64,000 nucleotides of DNA from Lewinellaceae bacterium. Lineage in GTDB: Bacteria; Bacteroidota; Bacteroidia; Chitinophagales; Saprospiraceae. The notes beneath the pieces are model-generated. The model had not been told where the DNA came from and searched no databases. It saw only the letters and a list, made by a program, of their open reading frames with translations. The DNA is taken from assembly GCA_020636355.1 (NCBI GenBank), contig JACJYB010000016.1, positions 1 to 64,000 of the forward strand, given 5' to 3'. Both the position numbers and the translations under genes were made by a program. Position 1 is the first letter of the stretch. The number at the start of each line of letters is the position of its first letter. This document shows positions 47,254 to 55,700 of the stretch, piece by piece.

Positions 47254-47863
47254 TTGGTAAAAATTATATGAGATGAAATGAAGCAAGGTATATTATTTCA
47301 GGAAGGTATGGCTTTTTCAGCGGTTGATAGAGAAAAGAAGTGGACAAATTTACACAGCCGCTCGGTGTATTGTTAGGAGTTGCACAATAATTGTATAATA
47401 AGACAGTTTACAATTCTATAGCAACGCCTTGACACTTAAATTTGATTAAATCAGCGATATTGCTCTCTTCTTTCAAATTTTCTTTCATCAATGTATTCTA
47501 AAATGTACTTACGGTAATAGACACTCTAAATGGTTTCATCCATTTGTTCTGCTGCAAAGATTTAAATGGTTCTCCACTCACGGTATAATCTCCCGGTAGC
47601 CTAGATACATAAATTGTTGTTTTTATTCCATGCCCCATTGGGATTGCCAACTCGCGTTTAATCTTATCGGGCAAATTAGAGCTTTTATAAAGTGTCAACT
47701 TTGTGCTTTGGCTGTACCTTCTGATTGATACTGTTTAGGCTGGTATGATTAATGCGGATTTCGAAGCATTTCTTTATCAACCGTAGATATTTTCAATAAA
47801 TGTAATGAAGTTGAATCGACCACATTGCCTCGCAGTACGTAAGGCCTGGTATTGTACAATTGT
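47254..47863. other. Long spacer carrying repeat B copy 2, 610 bp
   Basis: Contains repeat B copy 2 and, left of it, an interrupted inverted repeat (GTTGC near 47381 with GCAAC near 47421; ATTGTA with TACAAT inside). A 66-codon minus-strand frame (47498-47698, only a TTG start) lies inside the repeat and is not called a gene. Confidence 0.45.
47429..47724. repeat. Dispersed intergenic repeat B, copy 2
   Basis: Diverged counterpart of 45337-45622 with the same order and spacing of conserved blocks (about 250 bp between the two best-matching ends). Its left end, TTGACACTTAAATTTGATTAAATC, is also related to 48731-48806. Confidence 0.65.
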
Positions 47864-48358
47864 TTAATTTATCTTGTAAACTTTATACCTTACACCACCT
47901 TCAATTAATTCACCAACACCAACGGCAATTATATAATTCAACCAAGCATACTTTTCCGAAGAAGTTTCAAATACTGGATTAGTTCTGAAATAATAACTTC
48001 CATCAGCATTCCAATGAATAAAACCTCCGTAATGAGTATATATTTTTTCACCTTCATTGGTTTCTAAAACTGCTCTAACATCTAATTTTTCTGTTGAAGA
48101 ATCAATCTTTATCACCCAATCTCCACCGTTAGGCAATACTTTTCCATTTATCTCAGGTCCCCTGAAGGTTCCTCCAGATACAGGATAAATAGTACGCTTC
48201 CCCATTGGAGTATCACCAATTTCTATCGGTTCATCCAACCAAGCTGTCATCTCAAACAAAAGTTCATGTTTTAACCCAAGTTCTTGACTCCGAACGGTGA
48301 AAGGGACAAGGAAAATTGAAAAGAATAATATAAAAAATATAGCCTCTAATTTATGCAT
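47864..48358 (-). CDS. Secreted DUF3237 protein
   Basis: A 164-residue protein with a signal peptide (about 1-24). The mature part is a DUF3237 beta-barrel: GDTPMGKRTIYPVSGGTFRGP, then GKVLPNGGDWV, VRAVLETNEGEKIYTHYGGF and the closing YIIAVGVGELIEGGVRYKVYKI. The role of the family is unknown. An exported version is unusual, most family members being cytoplasmic to my knowledge. It stands alone. Confidence 0.88.
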   Translation of the reverse strand: MHKLEAIFFILFFSIFLVPFTVRSQELGLKHELLFEMTAWLDEPIEIGDTPMGKRTIYPVSGGTFRGPEINGKVLPNGGDWVIKIDSSTEKLDVRAVLETNEGEKIYTHYGGFIHWNADGSYYFRTNPVFETSSEKYAWLNYIIAVGVGELIEGGVRYKVYKIN

Positions 48359-48440
48359 GTCCTTATGTTTATTTCATTATTCAACTTATGTACACGGGAG
48401 TCTGTATATCAACTCCGGTATAATTTACCATTTGCAATGT

Positions 48441-48681
48441 CCTAACTCTAGTCGTGTCAGTAGTATGTAATCCAATATAGTCAAAAAAGCGACCTTTAGG
48501 CACTTGGTGGATACTGAAAATCAAAGTATGGACCAGCCGGTGGTCTGGCAGGCTCCGTTCTCTTAAGGACTTACGTAGTCAAGGGTAATACAACTTCACT
48601 AAGAATGAATTCCTTGCCTTTTAATAACGGGCAATTCAAATCCTATTGTGTTTTGTAAGTTCCGTATGGTGCCAGTCCGAC
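48441..48681. repeat. Dispersed intergenic repeat A, copy 2
   Basis: Diverged counterpart of 42324-42552 in the same orientation relative to neighbouring genes; see copy 1 for shared blocks. Confidence 0.7.
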
Positions 48682-48730
48682 TATCTTTTGCGGGCTTTGC
48701 GTTCAGGGAAGGCTACACAAGGTATATAGT

Positions 48731-48806
48731 TAACACTTAGATTTGATATAATCTTTGATATTAATCTCTTCCTTCAAATTAACTTAAATCAAAGTATCTT
48801 TAAAGT
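48731..48806. repeat. Dispersed intergenic repeat B, partial copy 3
   Basis: TAACACTTAGATTTGAT and the following GATATTAATCTCTTCCTTCAAATT match the left part of B copies 1 and 2. The match ends 26 bp before the stop of the DUF4199 gene. Confidence 0.55.
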
Positions 48807-48832
48807 AGGGTTAGTGGCTGTGGTTTTCAATT

Positions 48833-49360
48833 CTATTTAATTCGGAAAATATGGAGTCGCTTTAGTACAATAGTACTCAATACAGCGTATAGTGTTCCAA
48901 AAGCCATACATACGAACATGTAGATAAAACCTCTGATAGCTGGATTTAATTTTGTCACAGCCATGGAATCGAGAATGTCTTCTTTAGAAAATTCGGAGCT
49001 ATTTGAGGCAAGCTCCTGTCTATAATACTCGAGTACTTGGGAAGAAAGGTCTGGAACAATATAATTGTTAAGGATGATAATGTAAAGTGTATATAATGCC
49101 CCACTTAAGAGTCCGGCTAATATGCCTATTTTTAATGTTTGTCGCAATGAAAAAGAGGACGGGTCAAGTTTTCTAAACCTGGATACAGCAAAAAATACAG
49201 ACAATGCAAATATTGTCCAATATACATAGTTTAGTGATTGTTCGTTTCGAACAATCATACCTGTTTTATATCGTATGATGCCAATGCTGATCACCACTAT
49301 GCCCAAGATTGTGCCGAGCAGCATTCCAATTTTAATTGGGATATTTTTGTTTTGTATCAT
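48833..49360 (-). CDS. DUF4199 membrane protein
   Basis: About 175 residues from MIQNKNIPIKIGM at 49360; an upstream in-frame ATG at 49441 adds an unlikely 27 residues. Four transmembrane helices (about 7-27, 41-57, 75-95 and 145-166). The layout with a loop containing EYYRQELASNSSEFSKEDILD between helices 3 and 4 is typical of DUF4199, a Bacteroidota-specific family of unknown role. Confidence 0.8.
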   Translation of the reverse strand: MIQNKNIPIKIGMLLGTILGIVVISIGIIRYKTGMIVRNEQSLNYVYWTIFALSVFFAVSRFRKLDPSSFSLRQTLKIGILAGLLSGALYTLYIIILNNYIVPDLSSQVLEYYRQELASNSSEFSKEDILDSMAVTKLNPAIRGFIYMFVCMAFGTLYAVLSTIVLKRLHIFRIK

Positions 49361-49736
49361 GAAATTAATAATTTCAAACAAGCGGTTTACCTTTCGAATC
49401 GACGCTTGCGACGGTTTGCCGCATCGTCTTTCCATCCTCACTGATGATCTTGTGTATTGTTAGCGTTTGCTTGCCGTTTAGCATAGCAGTTACGTACCAC
49501 TCTCTGGGCGAAACGCGGAATGAACATATAGTCCAATGATATGATCAATAATTTTTTTGGAATATCTCTACAGGGATTCTTTGCCTTTTTTTGCAGAGCG
49601 TAGAATGGTCAGCAACACACTCTTCAAGATCACGGTCAATAAAATAAAGCAAGTCACTTCGCATTTGCAACATCCGTTCAATAGCATTTCCAGGACGAGA
49701 CACAAATCTGAAATCTGAAATATCAAATCTCAAATC
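49361..49736. other. Spacer at the right border of the accessory block, 376 bp
   Basis: No reliable gene is seen. A 62-codon minus-strand frame at 49545-49733 is formed partly by the short iterated repeat and is not called. Base composition changes back toward the GC-richer core near 49740. Confidence 0.4.
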
Positions 49737-49740
49737 TCAC
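49703..49740. repeat. Short iterated repeat (AAATCTG/AAATCTC units)
   Basis: Four copies of AAATCT followed by G or C (AAATCTG, AAATCTG, then AAATCTC twice after a TAT interruption), with a period of about 7-8 bp. It touches the stop codon of the DinB-like gene. Similar short AT-rich iterations are common between genes in Bacteroidota. Confidence 0.6.
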
Positions 49741-50264
49741 TTCCCTCCCTTCTGCTCCAGATCCACATCCGCATAGAATCCCATATCCATATCCTGCAGG
49801 GCCTTGGTGTAAAATACAATCTGGCCGGTATGGTAGGAGAAATGCTCCGTGACGTGGATCAGGATACTTACACCGTCCAGTTCGTAACATTGCACTGGCC
49901 GCACCTCCAGCAGGTCCTTGACATGGAGCCGATCCAGCACCTGGTGGACCTCATCCATGGTTTTCCACAACATCGTCAGCAACTCCTGCGCGGAAGCACC
50001 GTACTGGGTGGAGAATTCGACCGAACGCTGCCGGGAGTCCGGCTGCCGGCCGAGACCGGATAAAATGTATTGCCGGACATTGCCATTGAGATGCAGCAAT
50101 AAGTTGCCTATGGAATTGCTATGTGTGTTCGGACGCTGCCATATAGCTGCTTCCGGCAATACAGAAAGACATTTTTCAATACGGGGAAGAGACTCCTGCA
50201 TCAAGCGCACCTTGACATCGGCGATGATGCGGTTTGCCAGTACCTGGGCCTGATCCATCTTCAT
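49737..50264 (-). CDS. DinB-like (DUF1572-type) four-helix protein
   Basis: A 175-residue four-helix bundle protein of the DinB/YfiT group. Metal-binding His positions are plausible in LLLHLNGNVRQYI and HVTEHFSYHTGQIVFYTK, the latter being the family's best-kept segment. DinB-like proteins include thiol-dependent transferases; here the function is unknown. It lies 7 bp downstream of the response regulator gene and is probably cotranscribed with it. Confidence 0.88.
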   Translation of the reverse strand: MKMDQAQVLANRIIADVKVRLMQESLPRIEKCLSVLPEAAIWQRPNTHSNSIGNLLLHLNGNVRQYILSGLGRQPDSRQRSVEFSTQYGASAQELLTMLWKTMDEVHQVLDRLHVKDLLEVRPVQCYELDGVSILIHVTEHFSYHTGQIVFYTKALQDMDMGFYADVDLEQKGGK

Positions 50265-50271
50265 TTAATGG

Positions 50272-50994
50272 TTAATTGGACGAAACCTCTTCTCCGCGCA
50301 CCTGCAACTGAAAGCCATTGCCATGGATGTTCACAATCTCGATGTTAGGATCATCCTTCAGGTACTTACGCAATTTTGTAACGAATACGTCCATACTCCG
50401 GGCGGTGAAATAATTATCTTCTTTCCAGATCTTATTTAACGCTTCCGACCGGGGCAGGATATCATTTTTATACATACAAAACATGCGCAAAAGCTCGGCT
50501 TCTTTAGGCGACAGTTTGTGCTGTTCTTCAGACTTGGTAAATGTCAATATCCTCAACGGATAATTGAAATGATAATCACCGATCTTAAATTCACGGATTT
50601 CTTCCCGGGGATCTGCCGGTTTCTGGCTTCTCTTTAAGATCGCCTGGATCCGATAAAGCAGTTCTTCGGAATTAAACGGTTTGGCGATGTAGTCGTCGGC
50701 CCCAATTTTGAAGCCTTGCAACACATCATCCTTTAAAGTTTTTGCAGTCAGGAAGATCAGCGGCATTTCACCATCCTGCTCGCGAATTTCTTTACCTAAA
50801 GTAAATCCATCTTTCTTGGGCATCATGACATCGAGGATACACAGGTCGTAGTCGCTGCGCTTAAACTGCTGCCACCCATCCATACCATCGGTGGCCAATG
50901 TGACATCATAGTCGTGCATTTCAAGATAAGAACGGAGGACGTCTCCGAAGTTCTGATCATCTTCTACTAGGAGTATTCGGTTATTTGCAGCCAT
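50272..50994 (-). CDS. OmpR-family response regulator
   Basis: A 240-residue two-component response regulator. The receiver domain (about 5-118) has the acidic pair EDD, phosphoacceptor D55 (LCILDVMMPK), a Thr in FLTAKT and Lys in YIAKPF. The C-terminal winged helix (about 140-235) is OmpR/PhoB type (LSPKEAELLRMF, RSMDVFVTKLRKYL). It follows the kinase gene by 58 bp. Similarity to the RprY type of Bacteroides is likely but not certain. Confidence 0.95.
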   Translation of the reverse strand: MAANNRILLVEDDQNFGDVLRSYLEMHDYDVTLATDGMDGWQQFKRSDYDLCILDVMMPKKDGFTLGKEIREQDGEMPLIFLTAKTLKDDVLQGFKIGADDYIAKPFNSEELLYRIQAILKRSQKPADPREEIREFKIGDYHFNYPLRILTFTKSEEQHKLSPKEAELLRMFCMYKNDILPRSEALNKIWKEDNYFTARSMDVFVTKLRKYLKDDPNIEIVNIHGNGFQLQVRGEEVSSN

Positions 50995-51052
50995 AAGCTC
51001 TAATTTAATTACATAACGAGATTTCTTAACATTTCATATACGGGTCCATGAT

Positions 51053-52510
51053 TTATGCCGCCTGACTCCGGGGGAAATAAAGTGTGAAGCTGCTGCCTTT
51101 ACCCAGCTCGCTTTTGACTTCTACATCCCCGTTATGCGCATTCATCATGGCTTTCACATAACTCAAACCCAGCCCGAATCCTTTGATATCGTGCAGATTG
51201 CCGGTAGGTACCCGGTAAAACTTCTCAAACACATGCTTTCTTGCTTCCTTACTCAATCCGATGCCGTTGTCCCTGACGGTAACGATCACACCATTCTTGT
51301 GATTAGCCGTACTGACCGTAATCTCTGGTGTATCTACCGTATACTTGTTCGCATTATCCAGCAAATTGTGGATCATGTTGGAAATATGGGTTACATCACC
51401 CTCAACGATGGGATCATTTGCCTCCAATACAGAAGAAACCATTCCACCCCTTTTCTCCACCTGGAGATTGATGTGATCCACTGCGTCCCGCACAATATCA
51501 TGGAGATTGACCGATGACAGTTTGAGCTCCATATTTTTCTTGTCGATCTGTGCCATCTGCAACACTTTTTCCACCTGGCTTAACATACGGGCATTCTCCT
51601 GTTTGATGACGCCTATGAATCGTTTGACCTTATCGTTGTTACTTAAGATCATTGGGGAAAGAATGCTGTCCGTCGCTAATGAAATGGTCGCGATGGGGGT
51701 CTTGAATTCGTGGGTCATGTTGTTGATAAAATCCGTTTTGATCTCGGAGATCTTCTTCTGACGAAAGATGACATAGACCGTGTACGAAAAGCACAATAAG
51801 ATGAGCGATGTAAAAAACACCGACGCCATCACAAACGGATAGATGTTTCTCCATACAAAACGACTCCGTAGTGGAAAAAAGATCTTGAGCATTCCCGGGG
51901 GATTTTTGACCAATTCGGAAGCAAAAAGATTGACTTCATACTTCGAATTGTATAAACTTTCATCCGGTGGCGCCTGGCTCATCTGGGCATCCGTCTCCGG
52001 AAATACGTGGCGGCCGTCCAGGATGATGAAGCTGTTTTTCGCTTTTTCAAAGACACCATAGCGGTATTCAATGCCAATGCCAGCATCATGCAGCGCGTTT
52101 TCGATGTAGGCATCCAGGTCATCCAGTTTGATCCGTTCAGCCAGGGCAATATTTTCCAGCTTCCGGCGGGCGAGTAACGTGGACGAAAATTTATACAAAT
52201 CACCTATCGGTGCTATTGCTGTAGAATCTCCAACGATCGGCTTAGTGATCACGCCTTCTTCCTTCCATTTGCTTAGGGAAGGCTGATTGAGTTGAATTCC
52301 GGCATTCAGGTTGGGAATGGTGTTGTAAAAAGAGGCTTCATCATCATCCAGCTTCTGTGCGATTTGCCGCAAAGCAGTAAACACATTATCATCGAACTTC
52401 TGTTCGTTTTCACGGAGTGACAACTGAATCCAATAAACCTGGACAAAGACGCTGCCCAGCAATGCGGCACTCATGACCACAATGATGATCCAGATCTTGC
52501 TTTTATCCAT
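51053..52510 (-). CDS. Membrane sensor histidine kinase
   Basis: A 485-residue kinase. Two transmembrane helices (about 7-28 and 223-248) enclose a periplasmic sensor domain of about 195 residues with no recognised fold. HisKA follows with phosphoacceptor H267 in NNMTHEFKTPIATI. The HATPase_c domain has the N box (HNLLDNANKYT), G1 (VRDNGIGLS), F (FEKFYRVP) and G2 (GFGLGLSYVKAM). It pairs with the response regulator downstream, probably an RprX/RprY-like system. Upstream repeats suggest autoregulation (separate entry). Confidence 0.94.
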   Translation of the reverse strand: MDKSKIWIIIVVMSAALLGSVFVQVYWIQLSLRENEQKFDDNVFTALRQIAQKLDDDEASFYNTIPNLNAGIQLNQPSLSKWKEEGVITKPIVGDSTAIAPIGDLYKFSSTLLARRKLENIALAERIKLDDLDAYIENALHDAGIGIEYRYGVFEKAKNSFIILDGRHVFPETDAQMSQAPPDESLYNSKYEVNLFASELVKNPPGMLKIFFPLRSRFVWRNIYPFVMASVFFTSLILLCFSYTVYVIFRQKKISEIKTDFINNMTHEFKTPIATISLATDSILSPMILSNNDKVKRFIGVIKQENARMLSQVEKVLQMAQIDKKNMELKLSSVNLHDIVRDAVDHINLQVEKRGGMVSSVLEANDPIVEGDVTHISNMIHNLLDNANKYTVDTPEITVSTANHKNGVIVTVRDNGIGLSKEARKHVFEKFYRVPTGNLHDIKGFGLGLSYVKAMMNAHNGDVEVKSELGKGSSFTLYFPRSQAA

Positions 52511-52529
52511 ATACCGGGCTTCTTGAACT

Positions 52530-52604
52530 CAAATTTAACATATGTTAAGACGCTTGCGCAATCATTTTCCGCAAGACAACCTTTGGTTTTAACATGACTT
52601 TAAC
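52530..52604 (-). promoter_or_regulatory. Kinase promoter with palindrome and 11-bp direct repeats
   Basis: On the minus strand TTG (52561-52559) and TAAATTTG (52537-52530) are 21 nt apart, fitting the Bacteroidota promoter. A perfect 14-bp palindrome TTAACATATGTTAA covers 52535-52548, inside the spacer. Further upstream TTTAAC occurs twice exactly 11 bp apart (52588-52593 and 52599-52604), the spacing used by OmpR/PhoB-type dimers. These are candidate binding sites for the system's own regulator. Confidence 0.5.
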
Positions 52605-52796
52605 CCATTGTGAATCCCCATGCTGCCTGGTCCGGTCAAACCGGTTTAAATGCAACCATGGTTTACACACGGTAAATCCCAACCTTATCCGAATGAATGC
52701 TTTATAGATCTGAGTGAAACAGCAGGTATTGCTACTATTCCACCAAGTTATTAAAAGTCCTTCAATTTATCACGAACATCAAATAGCTCATGATCC

Positions 52797-55700
52797 TTAA
52801 TCCAGTTCCAGACGTACCCGGATGCCTCCCTGTATCCTGGTGATCGGATATCCCAGCGAGGTTTTGGGTTGGGTCTGACTATAATCAACAAATAATCTCA
52901 GGTTGAGGTTATTGTTGACCTGATAATCCACTGATGGCGCAATGGAAATGGTCTTGGTTCCCCTCGTCGGCTCACTCTGATTTTGATCCAGAATGTGGTT
53001 GATGGTAACATCGTCCCGCAAAGAGTAATCAAAACGGAAATTCAAGTCATTGCCTTTCACCTTCTTTGGTGCCCCCTGGGGAGTGGTCCCTCCCGTAGAC
53101 GAACTATTGCTGCGCTGGCGGGTCGTACGCCGGTTCTTCTGTCTGGTGAGGAACGGTATATTGACATCGTGAAGTGAATAACCCACGCCAAGTGTTGTTT
53201 GTTTGGTATTGCTTTCTATCAACTGAAAGTCGATCAGGTTCAGGGCCAGATTCCGGGTATTCGCCATATTGAAGGCCATGGTGATGTCATTCTTGGTTTT
53301 AACATCCACACCGATAAGCGGATTAAATCCTTCCGAAATCACCACACTGGGAATCTCAAATCGGGAATAGTAGTTCTGAGTAAGCGGATTGATGTTGTTG
53401 ATACTGAGTGGGTCTTCAAAGAAGTAATCCACATCGGTATTGTAAGACGAAACCGTCACCGATCCCTGATAGCCGTGCGTTAATGTTAATCCCGCCAGCC
53501 AGTCCGAGAACCATTTCAGTTTCTGGAGACCATTATAGGTCACCTGCCAGTTTGGTCGCGGCATCACCTTGAACACATCGAGATTGACTGCGTCCGGAGA
53601 TTCGCCGGTATAGGCCGATAAGAAGGCGGGAATAAGGACATCACTCTGATACCGGCCATACCCATAGGCATAGTCTGGTTCTTTTGGATTGGTGCCTGTA
53701 CCGATCCGGTGGGAAATGACTTCCCGGGTGGATTCGAAGCCCATGAACTTCTGGATCAACGCTTCGGTCTCGTTATCAAACAAGCCATTCAACACCAAAT
53801 AGGAGACGGTGTAGGTACCGACATCCCGTGGCAATTGATGCATGTAGTTGTATTCTCCGTAATCGCAGTTCCGGTAGAATTCCGAGTGGTTTTCCGTGTA
53901 GTTGCGGTTTGCGGTCACGTCGATCTGCAGGTCGGGAATTGGTTCCAGGGTGACTTGTCCGTCGATCCTCTGATTTTTATTCCGGATGAATTCATCGTTG
54001 ATGAATGGACTGTTGGTAATGAGATGGTTGGCGCCCATATCATCCAGCCAGCTGTCTGACGGAGTAAATCCGGCTACATAAGACCAACCAGGTTCAGCAA
54101 AGCCGCGTGAGAGGCCGAGCATGGTCGGTGTCTGATTAAATCCGGGCACCACCGAGCTTACCGTTTCCTGATAATTAAACCGCGCTCGTCGCACCAGCAA
54201 AAGGGGCCGGATAAGCACTTTCTCGAAGGCAGTAACTTCCCGGTCTTTTGGTACTTTTTCTTTGGCCTTACCCCGGGCTGTTGTATCCTGGGGTGCCGAC
54301 CGGGTGGTCGAACGTCTCAGGTTGGTATTCCGTCGATTTTTATTACCGTTTATTTTTGACAGATAATTCCACTTATTGTAGAATGCCTCAAAGTTCATGT
54401 CGGCCGAAACACTCCGGGTCTGGCTGTTTTGTAAGATATTGCCCAACGAATCCACGTTCAGCGCACGGGCACTCCAGGAGTATTGTGCTCCGAGCGTACC
54501 CCGAAGATTGATCCAGTCGATGATCGGGATGCTCTTCGTCGGTGCTGTATAGCTGAGATTTACATTATGCATGTAGTTTTTATTCCGCCCGAAATGCTTC
54601 AGATTATTCCAGATGGAGTCCCGGCGGTATTGGGTGGAAATCCTGGTGCCTGCAAACCGGTCAATGTACTCATCCGGCTCATCCACCACAGCATTGGTTT
54701 CCGCATTGAAATTCAGTTTCAGCGACTTGGCCAGATCCCATTGCAAAGCAAAGGAGCGATCAAGCAGGAAGCGTTTGTTGAACCAGGTCCGGAATACCGG
54801 GTCTGAGAAGCGATAATCCTTCTCTCCGAATACCCGGTTAAGGGTAATGTTAGCGCCGAAAGTATTCGGTATCGGATTAAAGTTGAAATCCTTGATTGGT
54901 TTTAACCACTTGCTATCCCCGATGTTCTTGAACGGTTCGATGTAGTTCGTACGGCGGCTGTAATTGTATTCTAATTCCGCCCGGTGGTTGACTACTTTAT
55001 CCTGAGCAATGATGGGATTCTGATTGTTTTGCTCCGAATATGCATAGGTAGCACTTAAGTTCTCGACATCCCATGGCTTCGGTTTATCCTGGGCGTTTTT
55101 GCGGACTTTACGGACATTGGTCAGATTTACGCTGGTGATCGTGGACTTATCGATAGCCTGACTTCGGATAGAGTCCCGAGCAGCGGGATCATCAGCATCC
55201 GCCAGTTTATCCTTTAACCGCACGTCCAGATCGTAGGGATCATATTTGGGTGTCGATACGGCATTGCCATACTGGGCAAACAGCGGTATGCGCAAGGTGG
55301 TATTTTCTTTCAGGAATTTGTCCAGCTGGATATTCGCACTGACATTGTATTCGACATGTGTCTCCTGAGAGCGTTGATCCACACGCTGATCCATGCTTCC
55401 CCACCCGATGGTATTAAAATTTCCCGCCAGCGATATACTTCCCACATCGGCAAGCTGAAAATCCATCCTTGCCAATCCGGCTACACCACCCTGTTCGTTC
55501 AGTCCGGTCACCCGTAATTCATTTATCCATACCTCTGCACAGAGCATTCTCGGCGGTATTTCATCTTCATCTACCGAAGGGTTGCGCAATCCGATCATAA
55601 TCGTTTTGACCAGCCCCAGGTTTGGACTACCCTTTATCTTCATGACAAATGAACCCAGCGTGGTGTCCGTACGACTGAACTCAGGAGAGGTGGAGATATA

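Larger units (their letters stand above)
48359..48832. other. Spacer carrying repeat A copy 2 and repeat B copy 3
   Basis: A 474-bp spacer almost filled with repeat-derived sequence: A at 48441-48681 and a partial B at 48731-48806. No gene is seen. Confidence 0.5.

Noticed and set aside
47381..47427. Interrupted inverted repeat GTTGC...ATTGTA...TACAAT...GCAAC as an attC-type site
   Set aside because: The core orientation is opposite to that required (GTT first, AAC last) and the arms are short; left as an unexplained inverted repeat.
49545..49733. 62-codon minus-strand frame upstream of the DinB stop
   Set aside because: The N-terminus is translated from the iterated AAATCT repeat and nothing in the remainder resembles a known protein.
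31100..49740. Integron attC sites between the accessory genes
   Set aside because: I looked for RYYYAAC...GTTRRRY core pairs in the spacers. Single look-alikes exist (for example GTTAAAT at 40568, AAGCTAAC near 36345), but no pair in correct orientation with a foldable arm was found, and no integrase gene is present.
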